64,000 nt of DNA from Capnocytophaga sputigena (GCF_900446695.1 NZ_UAVP01000008.1:124001-188000), one strand, 5' to 3'. Shown: positions 24,127-34,483, numbered from the stretch's first letter. The notes: generated by a model not told the origin, from the sequence alone. Translations and numbers: made by a program.

Positions 24127-25206
24127 ATGAATGAAAATCCATACATATTTTTAAAGAATAATTTCTTCTTGCAGTTCCTTATTGCCGATAGATTTCGTAT
24201 CTATCGGCATATTGTGGCTTGTAGCTCATTATTGCTATTTTTCATACTGGGCAGACAATGGGGTGATTACGAAGGAATGATAGATTATTGGGATTGGATA
24301 GAGAAATGGCTGGGGATTACTGCTACTTTTTACCTAAATATGTATGTGCTCATTCCGCGCTTTTTCTTCAAAGGGAAGCTCGCTACCTATATCATCCTCC
24401 TTACGCTATGGGTACTTTTTATGTTGGGCTCTACCTATTATCTCAATTTTGTACTATGGAAAGACTATATGATTGGGAAAGAAATCAAAATAGCATCAGA
24501 AATTCCTGTTTCTGTAGCAATTTTTTCTAGTATGGTATATATAGTACCCTTTATAATGACTTCTACGCTTATCAAAATCTTTCAAGTATGGGTAAAAGAT
24601 AGCGAAAGAATGCAAGAATTGGAGCGACAAGCCACCGAAAGTGAACTGCAAGCCCTAAGAAGCCAAATACAACCGCACTTTTTGTTCAATATGCTCAACA
24701 GCATCAACACGTTGTTGTATATCGACCCTGAAAAAGCCTCTTATACCATCACAAAACTATCCGATTTCTTGCGACATTTGCTCTATCAAACGCACGAAGA
24801 ACAGGTTTTTCTCAGTTCGGAACTGCGTTTTTTAAACGATTATCTCTCTTTGGAAGCAATGCGTCGCGATGATTTTACTTATGAGCTTACTTACAGCGAA
24901 AAGAACGTACAAGGCATACAAATTCCCCCTAATATTCTGCTTATCTTAGCAGAAAACGCTGTAAAACACAGCGTTGACACCCTCTCCCCTACTTATATTT
25001 ATATGAAATGTGAGGAAAAAGAAGGACTTCTGCACTTTTCAGTACGCAATTCGGTACCTTTAGAGCCTCATCGCAAACACAAGTGTAGTGGAATAGGTTT
25101 ACCCAACCTAAATCGGCGATTGGAATTGCTCTATGGTGAGCGTTTTAGCTTGTCGCAAGAGCGTTTGCCACAAGAATATATAGTAACCTTAACTTTGCCC
25201 TTATGA
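24127..25206 (+). CDS. LytS/YpdA-type sensor histidine kinase
   Basis: A 359-residue membrane kinase. Residues about 28-150 contain four hydrophobic helices with short loops. The phosphoacceptor motif LRSQIQPHFLFNMLNSINTL (His184) is the His_kinase (PF06580) signature, and the ATPase part has ILAENAVKHS (N-box) and SGIGLPNLNRRLELLYGE (G-box). It would phosphorylate the LytTR regulator whose start overlaps its stop by four bases (ATGA). Two ATGs are possible (24127 and 24131, different frames); only 24127 fits. Confidence 0.93.
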   Translation: MNENPYIFLKNNFFLQFLIADRFRIYRHIVACSSLLLFFILGRQWGDYEGMIDYWDWIEKWLGITATFYLNMYVLIPRFFFKGKLATYIILLTLWVLFMLGSTYYLNFVLWKDYMIGKEIKIASEIPVSVAIFSSMVYIVPFIMTSTLIKIFQVWVKDSERMQELERQATESELQALRSQIQPHFLFNMLNSINTLLYIDPEKASYTITKLSDFLRHLLYQTHEEQVFLSSELRFLNDYLSLEAMRRDDFTYELTYSEKNVQGIQIPPNILLILAENAVKHSVDTLSPTYIYMKCEEKEGLLHFSVRNSVPLEPHRKHKCSGIGLPNLNRRLELLYGERFSLSQERLPQEYIVTLTLPL

Positions 25207-25895
25207 ATTGTTTGATTATAGACGACGAACCTTTGGCGCGTATCGGGATGGAGCGCCTCATTAGGCAATACAGCAACTTAAAGGTAGTAGGCACTTTTAA
25301 GAATGCGGTAGGTGTTACCGACTTCTTGAAAAAGAACGAAGTGCATTTGCTCTTCTTAGACATCGAGATGCCAGGAATCAATGGTTTGGAACTGGCTAAA
25401 ATCCTACCCGAGCAAACACTCGTTATCTTCACCACAGCCTACAGTCAGTATGCTTTAGAGAGTTATGAGGTAGATGCCCTTGATTATTTGGTAAAGCCCA
25501 TCACCCCTGAGCGTTTCAAAAAAGCTATTGCCAAAGCCGAGAGTTATCACCAGTTGCTCTCTGAGCAAAAAACCGACTTAGAAGCGACCGATGCTCAATA
25601 TATCAGCATTCGTGCGAACCGGCGCAACTATCGCATTGCACACAGCGATATCCTCTATATAGAAGCACTAAAAGATTATGTGATTATCCATACCTTCACC
25701 GACCGCTACATCACGTGGATTAATCTGAAAAACATACATAGCCAGCTTCCTGAGTCGGTATTTGTACGCGTCAATAAGAGTTATGTAGTGAATATACAAC
25801 ACATTAGTTCCTACACCCACCAGTTTGTATATATAGGGGATACCGAAATCCCTATCGGTAGAACGTATGAAGTTATTGAGAAATTAGGAAATTAG
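25203..25895 (+). CDS. LytTR-family response regulator
   Basis: A 230-residue regulator. The receiver domain (1-120) contains DDEPLAR, phospho-acceptor Asp53 in FLDIEMPGINGLEL, and TAYSQYALE / DYLVKP. The C-terminal LytTR DNA-binding domain (about 130-228) shows ISIRANRRNYRIAHSDILYI, EALKDYVIIHT and FVRVNKSYVVNIQHI. The LytTR protein binds two direct repeats upstream of targets. It overlaps the kinase gene by four bases; target genes could include the neighbouring barrels. Confidence 0.94.
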   Translation: MNCLIIDDEPLARIGMERLIRQYSNLKVVGTFKNAVGVTDFLKKNEVHLLFLDIEMPGINGLELAKILPEQTLVIFTTAYSQYALESYEVDALDYLVKPITPERFKKAIAKAESYHQLLSEQKTDLEATDAQYISIRANRRNYRIAHSDILYIEALKDYVIIHTFTDRYITWINLKNIHSQLPESVFVRVNKSYVVNIQHISSYTHQFVYIGDTEIPIGRTYEVIEKLGN

Positions 25896-25916
25896 CTAAT
25901 TTGCTAATTATTTTCG

Positions 25917-25924
25917 TATCTTTG
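25917..25924 (+). promoter_or_regulatory. -7 promoter box (TATCTTTG)
   Basis: TATCTTTG, 26 bases before the ATG at 25951, embedded in a AATTAGCTAATTTGCTAATT palindromic stretch. Confidence 0.65.
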
Positions 25925-25950
25925 CCCCTAAATCATCAAATTCAAATCCA

Positions 25951-26400
25951 ATGAAAAAGATTTTTTTATTCTGTTTAGCCCTTGTGGGCTTTGTAGCTAC
26001 AGCACAAACCTACGAATTTAAAGTCGTAACTGCTGTAGAATCAGTCGTACCTTATGGAGTCGGTCGTTCTCGTTTGATCTCAACTAACGATGAGCGCAAT
26101 TACAAGGATTTCACCACCACCCGTTCAGAAGAAGGGGATGAACGTAACAAAAGCGACCGTGATGAGATTCGTGTAAAAGGTTTTGACGAAACCAAGTTGC
26201 TGAACTTCTTTAATATCGGGGGGATTCGTTTTCAAAATATCGCTGCCAACGATGCCCTTATCACTTCCAAACTCAATGCAATGAGTGAAGAGGGATGGGA
26301 ACTCGCCTTTGTTAGCAGTGGTGTAGAAAGTAATTCAGGTAAAGACGATTCTACAGGGCTTTTTATCACTCGCTTTGTTTTTAAGCGATTAAAAAAATAA
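25951..26400 (+). CDS. Exported DUF4177-like protein
   Basis: A 149-residue secreted protein with signal peptide MKKIFLFCLALVGFVATAQ. Mature sequence begins TYEFKVVTAVESVVPYG and contains LNAMSEEGWELAFVSSG, the core of DUF4177-like domains (WEL motif), closing with a Lys-rich end. Function unknown. Monocistronic with its own promoter and terminator. Confidence 0.65.
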   Translation: MKKIFLFCLALVGFVATAQTYEFKVVTAVESVVPYGVGRSRLISTNDERNYKDFTTTRSEEGDERNKSDRDEIRVKGFDETKLLNFFNIGGIRFQNIAANDALITSKLNAMSEEGWELAFVSSGVESNSGKDDSTGLFITRFVFKRLKK

Positions 26401-26417
26401 CCTTTAAATTAGCAGAT

Positions 26418-26452
26418 ATTCCTGCTTGTAGGCTGAGCTTACAAGCAGGAAT
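26418..26452 (+). terminator. Rho-independent terminator
   Basis: ATTCCTGCTTGTA and TACAAGCAGGAAT form a perfect 13-base stem with a 9-base loop, followed by TTTATAT. It closes the DUF4177-like gene. Confidence 0.9.
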
Positions 26453-26585
26453 TTTATATAACTAACATATTTACTAATTATCTACACAAGTTTTCTCACT
26501 ACTAACTGATATTACAATTAACAATCCCTTAATACCTTAATTGTTAAAATTTCCTAATGTTTTTTGTTGCATCATTTTTTAGCAG

Positions 26586-26593
26586 TACTTTTG
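26586..26593 (+). promoter_or_regulatory. -7 promoter box of the adhesin gene
   Basis: TACTTTTG with TTG triplets about 20 bases upstream (TTTTTTGTTGC, 26561-26570). The 66-base leader to 26660 is unusually long for this window. Confidence 0.65.
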
Positions 26594-26659
26594 CCGATAA
26601 AATGTTTATTTTTTAGCCAAAAACAATGGCTTTTATAGATTTAACTTAAATTTAAAAAA

Positions 26660-27580
26660 ATGCAATCATTAAAAAAACAATGGGTAAAGTGTTGTACACT
26701 TTTCCTTTTGCTATTTACGGGAATGGTTAAAGGGCAGGTAGTAAGCGTTCTTACCGAAAGCCCTATACACATTGCTGACTCTGCTGATTTTTCAGCAGGA
26801 GTAGTAACAATTACTTTCAATATGCCGGCAGGCAAAACAAGTGGGGAGCTGGAGGTAACACTACCCGCTGGTATTGAATATGCTCAAGGGCTAACGGCTA
26901 CTGGAGGTACTGTTACGTGGAAAACGGGCTCACCTGCTAATAAGCCCGTATTTACAATTAGCGGTGCTGGAGCTGTAGTAACTGTAAGTTTCAAACGTAA
27001 AGTTACTAAGGCTATTTTGTCTAACCCCGATTTTGGTGAAGGCTTTTTAGACACTGCTGTTTTAAAAATAGATGGTGCAAGTACACCTGCTAAACACAAT
27101 GACACAAAATACCAGCTGCAACGCCCAACGCTTGCCGTACAGTTTACTGGAGCAGCGGGTTCAGAAGATATAGGAACCCATACCAGAACTTTTACCATTC
27201 GCAACACGGGTAATGGTAAGGCAAAAGATGTCTATTTTTCTGTAGATTACCCTACCGATGTAACAGGAAATGGTTTTTGGCATAACAATACCAAACTTAC
27301 ATCAATGACCATCAATGGAAAGACGGTATATAAGGTGCCCAATGTAAATTTAGCAAATAATGATTTTGTTACAATTACTGAGAATTACACAATCAGTAAA
27401 TGTAGTAATGCTATGCAAAATATTTACTATGCTCATTGGGGTAAGGATAATGAGATTTTTGAAACTACTTCAAGCGCTAGAAATATACAAGTTAAAACAG
27501 GTACACCTTCCATAGAGTTAGATACAAATAATACTAGCACCTATTTTGAATGGGGTAATGGACTTATGGGAATACTTTAG
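26660..27580 (+). CDS. Giant T9SS adhesin, N-terminal segment (frameshifted)
   Basis: ATG at 26660 opens 306 residues: a signal peptide (MQSLKKQWVKCCTLFLLLFT ... KGQ), then beta-rich DUF11-like segments (VVTITFNMPAGKTSGELEVT; GTHTRTFTIRNTGNGKAKDV). It stops at 27578-27580, but the -1 frame carries on with the same composition (NTLGTFTLKYKNNGKGENPT) into the 2270-codon frame at 27592. A single extra base (for instance GGAACTT for GGACTT near 27560) restores WGNGTYGNTLGTFTLKYKN. So this and the next entry are one gene, broken by mutation or by a sequence error. Confidence 0.8.
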   Translation: MQSLKKQWVKCCTLFLLLFTGMVKGQVVSVLTESPIHIADSADFSAGVVTITFNMPAGKTSGELEVTLPAGIEYAQGLTATGGTVTWKTGSPANKPVFTISGAGAVVTVSFKRKVTKAILSNPDFGEGFLDTAVLKIDGASTPAKHNDTKYQLQRPTLAVQFTGAAGSEDIGTHTRTFTIRNTGNGKAKDVYFSVDYPTDVTGNGFWHNNTKLTSMTINGKTVYKVPNVNLANNDFVTITENYTISKCSNAMQNIYYAHWGKDNEIFETTSSARNIQVKTGTPSIELDTNNTSTYFEWGNGLMGIL

Positions 27581-27591
27581 GTACTTTTACT

Positions 27592-30500
27592 TTGAAGTAT
27601 AAAAACAATGGTAAGGGAGAAAACCCCACTGCCTATAATATAATTCTTGACTTATTCGAACGCTGGAATGGACAAACTTTTGTTAGCTATAAACCCTCCA
27701 ATATTAGATTAGTAGCTGCAGATGGTACTGAACTTATTATTCCATCAACAGCACTTAGTACTCCAGATGGTACAAATGGAAAAATTGTAATAGATTTTAG
27801 TAAAATTACAGCTCTAAAAACTAATGATGCTACCTATGGCAGTAAGGATTTTGGCTTTACTGATGAAAATGGAGATGGTTTTAAAAGAGAATTGAAAAAA
27901 GATGCTGCCTTTACGCTGCGTTTTGATTATGTAAAGAACCAAACAATTAGCTGCTTGATGAACACAGCTAGTAAGGATTTGAATATTTCTCCATTTACAT
28001 ATTTATATACTAAAAATGTGTGTGGTCAGGATATACCTCGTAAAGAGACTCCTATACATTCATATACCTTTACACGATTGTTGAGTTCAGGAGATAGTTC
28101 AAAATTTCCTATTCAGTTGTTTCACAATGTGCCTATGGCAGGTTATGTGATGGCTGCGACTACAGGTTTTGCCGCTACCGAACGCACAAAAGGGAATAAC
28201 AACAAAAATAATGACAGTAGATTAAAATATCAAATTAAACTTCCTGCAGGGGTAGCTTTAAAAAATATCAAATTCTACAAAGCTACTGCTTATGGCACTT
28301 CTACCAAAGCACCTATAGATTTGGGGAATGCTGCAGCTGGAACTACTTTCAACTATACTACAGCTGATACTGAATTTGGATATATTACTTTTGATATAGT
28401 ATTAGAAAACTGTGTGGGCAATAGTGTAAAATTTGATTACTCTGCTTGGTTTTTAGATAAAAATGAAAAAACTAATACTTATTCTGAAGTACCTCTGGTT
28501 TGCGTAACTAATAAGTCAATAACAGCTATTTGTTCAAGCCCTTGTGGTTTGAATGGTCCTGAAATGTTAAGCACTAAAGTAGAACGTGCTGATAACTCTT
28601 ATGGATGGACTGACCATAATATGACTACTCGCACTCAACGCTCTCAAGTATCTGAATTGCAACGCCAACGCGCTTTGTACTTAGATGACATCGAAGTAAT
28701 TTCTACGGGTAAACAGCTAAATGTTACTACAAAGAACTTGTATTACCACGCTTCATTTGCCAAAGGAGCTGGTGTAACACCTAAATCTATCACTTTCAAT
28801 ACAGCTACTCATTCAATTACTTTACAAGCAAGTAATACTATAGTTACCAAAACTACTGTAGGTGAAAGAGATTACTTCCTTTGGGATCTTACTTCTGCCT
28901 TGCCTTCAGCAGGTATTCCTGCTAATGGCACTTTCACAACTGTAGCCACTTATCAGCTTACCAATGGAGAAGAGAGATATTCAAATTCTAAAGATATTGA
29001 ATCTGGAGGAGAGAGCTTCTACTATCGTTTAAACGATCCTACTACCGATACAGTTAAAAATGCTCAAGGTTATCATACAGCACAAATTCACTGTGGAGCT
29101 AATTTATATGCTACTTTCTACTTTGCAGGATTATATTCAGCGGTAGCTACCAATGATTATGTTTTAAATGGTTGTGCACCTGTTAATTTAGGAAATTATC
29201 AAGTACACTCTGCGCGTAGGTTTAACACAGGAGGTACTTACTTTACTGATGAGTTCCGCCCTGCTCGCCTTGTCAAGAAAGTAACATTCACGGTTCCTAG
29301 TTCAGTAAACTATGTGGATAAGGTTACTTATATGTATAGAACAAAGTACCCTAAAACTGAAGAGATAAACATCCCTATATCAAAATTTGTTTTGGAAAGT
29401 GACAACGGTACTTATAAAGTGTATAGTTATACCAATCCACCTAAAGGGCAACCAGGACACTTACCTGTAGGTGAGATTTCAGCAGAAAATGCTTACGATA
29501 GTTATTTTCAACCTTGGATGCAAGCTACTTGCAAAACCAAAGTTGTAAAGAACTTAAATGAGGCTAAAGCTGCCAATATGTTAGTAACATCTAAATTGGA
29601 ATATGAGGATTTTTATTACCATTATGCAGCACGAGGTGGACAAAAAATTACTTCAGGTGAGATTCCTGAAAACAAAATGCCTCTATATTTTAAAGATGTA
29701 CCAAGTATAGATATCACTCCACAAACCGCTTTATCTGTAAAAGCTAGTAAAAGAGAGCAAATATTAGAATTTAAACTGTCTAACAATTCATTCTCAGATG
29801 CTCCTTATGCTTGGGTCTCTATTCCAAATATAGCAGGTGTAGATATACTTTCTCTAACCGAAATCAGCAGTACTAAAGCACACGTATATACTTATACTGC
29901 CCAAAGTAACATTTCGGGTGAGCAAATGTTCTTTTTAAGTGACAAAGGAGGTAATGGTACGATTGCAAAAGGTGAAAATCGTTATTTCCGTGTAATTTAT
30001 AAAATTACTAACTGTGAGGCTCCCTTACACACGCTTAAACTATATGCTGGTTGGAACTGTAACAGCAACCCTACTTCGGGCTACCAAAGCACTTGTAGCG
30101 ACAAGAGTCTTACTTACAACATTACTGTAGCTAAGAGTAGAAAAGAAATAGAGCCTGATGCCAATAACCCTGGTCAAAATAAACCTGATAAAGTAGGTAC
30201 CATCCCAATGTGTACAGCTACCCCTTATAGTTATATTATCAACAGTGCTAGTGAAGGAGATATCTACGATGCCAAATTGGTAGTAACTCAAGGTGCGGGT
30301 ATTAGTTTCAGTGATATCGAAGTAGAATACCCTCTCAATAGTGGTAATAAATTCTATGTAAATAGCGGAACTAAAAGAATAGGATATAGCCAATCTGGTA
30401 ACACTCATACTTTCGATATTAGTAATATATTACCTGGTGGCAGCCTCCCTGGCTCAATATCAGAACCCAATGATGCCAATCAAAGGAAGTTTAAACTTAC

Positions 30501-33500
30501 TTTCAAAGTAACTCCTGATTGTGATTTCACTGCCGGATCTTCATTTGATATAGACATTGAAGGTAATAATCTTTGTGGCAAACCAGCTGCAGGTGATAAA
30601 ACACGTGCTATTATAGCAGGTATCACTGGGGTAAACATCAGTGAATACAGTATTAACCTTGACAATTTAACTTATGTAAATGGTAATGGTTCTGCTTGCG
30701 ATACGGGGGTTACTTATCGCACTCGTGTAACTGTAAACGCTAGTAATCCAGCTTTTGAAATTGGAGATAATGCCCGCTTGCGTTTCCGTATCCCTAAAGG
30801 ATATGAATTTGTATCAGGAGCAATACAATCACGCTCTTCTGGTACTTCTTGGACTGATCCTGCTCGCAAAACAGCAGAAGATAAAGATGTGCGCAATGAA
30901 AGAGAAATTTCAGTAACTGTTCCTAAAGGAATGAAAAATGGTCATTCTTTTGAGTATAATGTTACTATCAAACAGAAAAATAATGCAACTATAGATTGTG
31001 CAACTCCTAAAGAACTTAGTGCTTTCACAACAGATACAGTTACAGGAGTTACTTGTGCAACGGCACAAGGAGGCAAATGTGGTACTTTCACAGTGAACTC
31101 TTCTCCTCGCCGTTCTATTGTAATTAAAAATGAGCGTCCATCGTTGTCGTTTAGCAATGTAGCTGTAAGTTCTAAGGCTGAAAACAACAAAGAGAAAATC
31201 ACTGTAACATACAAAATCACTAATGGGGCTACAGCATCAGCTACCCTTACAGCTCGTCCTGTAGTGGCTAGTTTGTACTATGATGCTAACAACAATGGCG
31301 AAGTAGATGCTAATGACACTAAACTTACTACTTACACTAGTACAGAAACTTTAGCCAAAGGTGCTACTTCTGCCGAAAGAAGTTTCACTCACTTAGTGGA
31401 TGCTGATAAAGTATGTAGATTGTTATTAGCACTTAAAAATGAAGATAATGTTTGCCTTTGTGGTGATGTAGTAAGTGCGTTGCCTGCACCTACTACTATC
31501 GAAGGACTCACTCAATCATTTACTACTTGTGCTACTAGCAGTATAACACTTGCTTATCCAGCAGCAGCTGCTACCTACACCGGTTATACGTGGAGCGCTG
31601 TAAGTCCAGCTAACGCCTTAGGTTATTTGTCAGCAAATAATGTAGCCACTCCTACATTCTTGTACAATGGTGCAAACATCACCTCTCCTCTTGTGGTTAC
31701 TTATAAACTTACGTTGAAACGCTATCACGGTTGTGAAGCTGTTCAAACTGTAACTGTACAAGTAAGTCCTCAAGGAATAAACTTAACAACTCCAGCTCCT
31801 TTGGTAGTAAACTGCAAAAATGCTACGGCAAGTATCACTCAGTGGCTCAACTCTGCTTCAGCTGCCGATACCTGCGGAAATGCGGCAAGTGTTACTCATA
31901 ATTACGACACTGTAAAACCTGCCGATCTTTGCAATAACAGTGGTATTGTAACTGTAACCTTTGTAGGTAAAGATGCTTTGGGCAACACTGCTACCCAAAC
32001 TCGCACCATTACTTTGGTAAATATAGATGCAGTAGATGATGACTTTACTTTTACTGATGGTTCAGTATCTACTACCTCAACTCGAACTGTATTAGTAAAC
32101 GATAAAGTAGGTAACCAAACAGCTACGATAGGTACTGTAAGTTTAACTGTCATTACTCCAGCAGTAGGAGCTGCAGGTTCTGCAACACCTACACTCAATG
32201 CGAATGGTACAGTTACTGTTCCAGCAGGAACTAAATCGGGTACTTATTATATTGGATATAGAATTTGCAGCACTGTTGCAAGTATATCAGTTTGTGACAC
32301 AGCAACAGCTACTATTATAGTAGGCACGCCAACTATCACCGCTGATCCTGATACCTTTACTATCACTACTGGTACTAGCACTAAGTCTGTACTTGATAAC
32401 GATAAGATTGGTACGGCAACAGCTACTACTAATACCGTAAGTATTTCAGTAGTTACAGGCGCTACTCCTAAACAACCAGGTACTAACACACCTACTTTGG
32501 ATAGCGATGGTAAAGTAACCGTTCCTAACAATACACCAGCAGGTACTTACACTATTGTTTATCAAATCTGTGATAAGTTAAATAGCGGAAATTGCGCTAC
32601 CACCACAGCTACTGTTGTAGTAGGTAATCCTACCATCACCGCTGATCCTGATACCTTTACTATCACTACTGGTACTAGCACTAAATCAGTACTCGATAAC
32701 GATAAGATTGGTACGGCAACAGCGACTACCAATACCGTAAGTATTTCAGTAGTTACAGGTGCTACTCCTAAACAACCAGGTACTAACACACCTACTTTGG
32801 ATAGCGACGGTAAAGTAACTGTTCCTAACAACACCCCTGCAGGTACTTACACTATTGTTTATCAAATCTGTGATAAGTTAAACAGCGGAAATTGTGCTAC
32901 CACCACAGCTACTGTTGTAGTAGGTAATCCTACCATCACCGCTGATCCTGATACCTTTACTATCACTACTGGTACTAGCACCAAGTCTGTACTTGATAAC
33001 GATAAGATTGGCACGGCAACAGCGACTACCAATACTGTAAGTATTTCAGTAGTTACAGGCGCTACTCCTAAACAACCAGGTACTAACACACCTACTTTGG
33101 ATAGCGACGGTAAAGTAACCGTTCCTAACAACACCCCAGCAGGTACTTACACTATTGTTTATCAAATCTGTGATAAGTTAAATAGCGGAAATTGTGCTAC
33201 TACTACAGCTACTGTTGTAGTAGGTACGCCAACTATCACCGCTGATCCTGATACCTTTACTATCACTACTGGTACTAGCACCAAGTCTGTACTTGATAAC
33301 GATAAGATTGGTACGGCAACAGCGACTACTAATACCGTAAGTATTTCAGTAGTTACGGGCGCTACTCCTAAACAACCAGGTACTAACACACCTACTTTGG
33401 ATAGCGACGGTAAAGTAACTGTTCCTAACAACACCCCTGCAGGTACTTACACTATTGTTTATCAAATCTGTGATAAGTTAAATAGCGGAAATTGTGCTAC

Positions 33501-34404
33501 TACTACAGCTACTGTTGTAGTAGGTACGCCAACTATCACCGCTGATCCTGATACCTTTACTATCACTACTGGTACTAGCACCAAGTCTGTACTTGATAAC
33601 GATAAGATTGGTACGGCAACAGCGACTACTAATACCGTAAGTATTTCAGTAGTTACGGGCGCTACTCCTAAACAACCAGGTACTAACACACCTACTTTGG
33701 ATAGCGACGGTAAAGTAACTGTTCCTAACAACACCCCTGCAGGTACTTACACTATTGTTTATCAAATCTGTGATAAGTTAAATAGCGGAAATTGCGCTAC
33801 TACCACAGCTACTGTTGTAGTAGGCACAACAACACCTACAGCTCCAGTTCCTGTAGCAGTTGATGACAGAGCAACTACACCACTTAATACGCCAGTAACT
33901 ATCAACGTATTAGGTAACGACACCCCTGAAGGTGCTACACCTAATGTTACCACAAACCCTGCGAATGGTTCAGTATCGGTAAATAGTGATGGCTCTATTG
34001 AATACCGCCCTCACACCGACTTTGCAGGTACTGATACCTTTGTATACGAGCTTTGTAATGCCAGTGGTTGTGCAACTGCAACTGTAACCGTGGAGGTAAT
34101 AAAAAGTATTGTTGTCTACAACGCTATATCGTTAAGTAGTGACAAGAACGACCACTTCCACATAGCAGGTATTGAAAGTTACCCTAACAATGTGGTACGT
34201 ATTTACAACCGTTGGGGTGTGAAAGTATGGGAAGCTGAACATTACGACAACATTCGAAATGTATTCAAAGGCATTTCTAACGGACGTGTAACTGTAGAAG
34301 CTCCTAACAAACTTCCACAAGGTACTTACTATTATGTAATTGAATATACCGATGAGCGTAACCAACAACAAAGCAAAACAGGTTGGTTGTATATCAAGAA
34401 ATAA
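27592..34404 (+). CDS. Giant T9SS-exported adhesin, main part with five 100-residue repeats and CHU_C sorting domain
   Basis: The remaining 2270 codons; the first codon TTG is only where the open frame was cut, and the frame extends upstream to the frameshift. In order: beta-sandwich stretches with many Cys pairs (about 1-1370), a HYR-like domain (about 1400-1475), one diverged and five near-identical 100-residue repeats (about 1480-2076), a cadherin/VCBS-like domain (LNTPVTINVLGNDTPEGATP, about 2085-2170), and a C-terminal domain of about 90 residues (VVRIYNRWGVKVWEAEHYDN ... GTYYYVIEY ... GWLYIKK), which is the type B T9SS/gliding CHU_C sorting signal. It should be secreted and anchored to the cell surface, in the manner of SprB-like adhesins. 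No SprF/PorP-like partner follows, unlike many such genes. Confidence 0.88.
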   Translation: MKYKNNGKGENPTAYNIILDLFERWNGQTFVSYKPSNIRLVAADGTELIIPSTALSTPDGTNGKIVIDFSKITALKTNDATYGSKDFGFTDENGDGFKRELKKDAAFTLRFDYVKNQTISCLMNTASKDLNISPFTYLYTKNVCGQDIPRKETPIHSYTFTRLLSSGDSSKFPIQLFHNVPMAGYVMAATTGFAATERTKGNNNKNNDSRLKYQIKLPAGVALKNIKFYKATAYGTSTKAPIDLGNAAAGTTFNYTTADTEFGYITFDIVLENCVGNSVKFDYSAWFLDKNEKTNTYSEVPLVCVTNKSITAICSSPCGLNGPEMLSTKVERADNSYGWTDHNMTTRTQRSQVSELQRQRALYLDDIEVISTGKQLNVTTKNLYYHASFAKGAGVTPKSITFNTATHSITLQASNTIVTKTTVGERDYFLWDLTSALPSAGIPANGTFTTVATYQLTNGEERYSNSKDIESGGESFYYRLNDPTTDTVKNAQGYHTAQIHCGANLYATFYFAGLYSAVATNDYVLNGCAPVNLGNYQVHSARRFNTGGTYFTDEFRPARLVKKVTFTVPSSVNYVDKVTYMYRTKYPKTEEINIPISKFVLESDNGTYKVYSYTNPPKGQPGHLPVGEISAENAYDSYFQPWMQATCKTKVVKNLNEAKAANMLVTSKLEYEDFYYHYAARGGQKITSGEIPENKMPLYFKDVPSIDITPQTALSVKASKREQILEFKLSNNSFSDAPYAWVSIPNIAGVDILSLTEISSTKAHVYTYTAQSNISGEQMFFLSDKGGNGTIAKGENRYFRVIYKITNCEAPLHTLKLYAGWNCNSNPTSGYQSTCSDKSLTYNITVAKSRKEIEPDANNPGQNKPDKVGTIPMCTATPYSYIINSASEGDIYDAKLVVTQGAGISFSDIEVEYPLNSGNKFYVNSGTKRIGYSQSGNTHTFDISNILPGGSLPGSISEPNDANQRKFKLTFKVTPDCDFTAGSSFDIDIEGNNLCGKPAAGDKTRAIIAGITGVNISEYSINLDNLTYVNGNGSACDTGVTYRTRVTVNASNPAFEIGDNARLRFRIPKGYEFVSGAIQSRSSGTSWTDPARKTAEDKDVRNEREISVTVPKGMKNGHSFEYNVTIKQKNNATIDCATPKELSAFTTDTVTGVTCATAQGGKCGTFTVNSSPRRSIVIKNERPSLSFSNVAVSSKAENNKEKITVTYKITNGATASATLTARPVVASLYYDANNNGEVDANDTKLTTYTSTETLAKGATSAERSFTHLVDADKVCRLLLALKNEDNVCLCGDVVSALPAPTTIEGLTQSFTTCATSSITLAYPAAAATYTGYTWSAVSPANALGYLSANNVATPTFLYNGANITSPLVVTYKLTLKRYHGCEAVQTVTVQVSPQGINLTTPAPLVVNCKNATASITQWLNSASAADTCGNAASVTHNYDTVKPADLCNNSGIVTVTFVGKDALGNTATQTRTITLVNIDAVDDDFTFTDGSVSTTSTRTVLVNDKVGNQTATIGTVSLTVITPAVGAAGSATPTLNANGTVTVPAGTKSGTYYIGYRICSTVASISVCDTATATIIVGTPTITADPDTFTITTGTSTKSVLDNDKIGTATATTNTVSISVVTGATPKQPGTNTPTLDSDGKVTVPNNTPAGTYTIVYQICDKLNSGNCATTTATVVVGNPTITADPDTFTITTGTSTKSVLDNDKIGTATATTNTVSISVVTGATPKQPGTNTPTLDSDGKVTVPNNTPAGTYTIVYQICDKLNSGNCATTTATVVVGNPTITADPDTFTITTGTSTKSVLDNDKIGTATATTNTVSISVVTGATPKQPGTNTPTLDSDGKVTVPNNTPAGTYTIVYQICDKLNSGNCATTTATVVVGTPTITADPDTFTITTGTSTKSVLDNDKIGTATATTNTVSISVVTGATPKQPGTNTPTLDSDGKVTVPNNTPAGTYTIVYQICDKLNSGNCATTTATVVVGTPTITADPDTFTITTGTSTKSVLDNDKIGTATATTNTVSISVVTGATPKQPGTNTPTLDSDGKVTVPNNTPAGTYTIVYQICDKLNSGNCATTTATVVVGTTTPTAPVPVAVDDRATTPLNTPVTINVLGNDTPEGATPNVTTNPANGSVSVNSDGSIEYRPHTDFAGTDTFVYELCNASGCATATVTVEVIKSIVVYNAISLSSDKNDHFHIAGIESYPNNVVRIYNRWGVKVWEAEHYDNIRNVFKGISNGRVTVEAPNKLPQGTYYYVIEYTDERNQQQSKTGWLYIKK
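32320..33819 (+). repeat. Five tandem 300-bp repeats inside the adhesin gene
   Basis: Units at 32320, 32620, 32920, 33220 and 33520, each exactly 300 bases, encoding VGTPTITADPDTFTITTGTS ... CATTTATVV. Units differ at only a few positions, mostly silent (GGTAATCCT versus GGCACGCCA at the unit start changes Asn-Pro to Thr-Pro). A diverged sixth unit precedes them (about 32035-32319). The near-identity implies recent amplification or gene conversion. Confidence 0.95.
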
Positions 34405-34450
34405 GCTCCGCAGTATCCACGCTTAAAAAGATTAAAAGCGTAAAACAACA

Positions 34451-34483
34451 ACTCCCCGCTCGTAAACGATACGAGCGGGGAGT
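34451..34483 (+). terminator. Rho-independent terminator of the adhesin gene
   Basis: ACTCCCCGCTCGTA pairs perfectly with TACGAGCGGGGAGT over a 5-base loop and is followed by TTTTTT. Confidence 0.92.

Noticed and set aside
32247-33953. Minus-strand open frames of 90-94 codons repeated every 300 bases
   Set aside because: They are the antisense of the adhesin repeats; the repetition comes from the repeats, and there is no promoter or start context.
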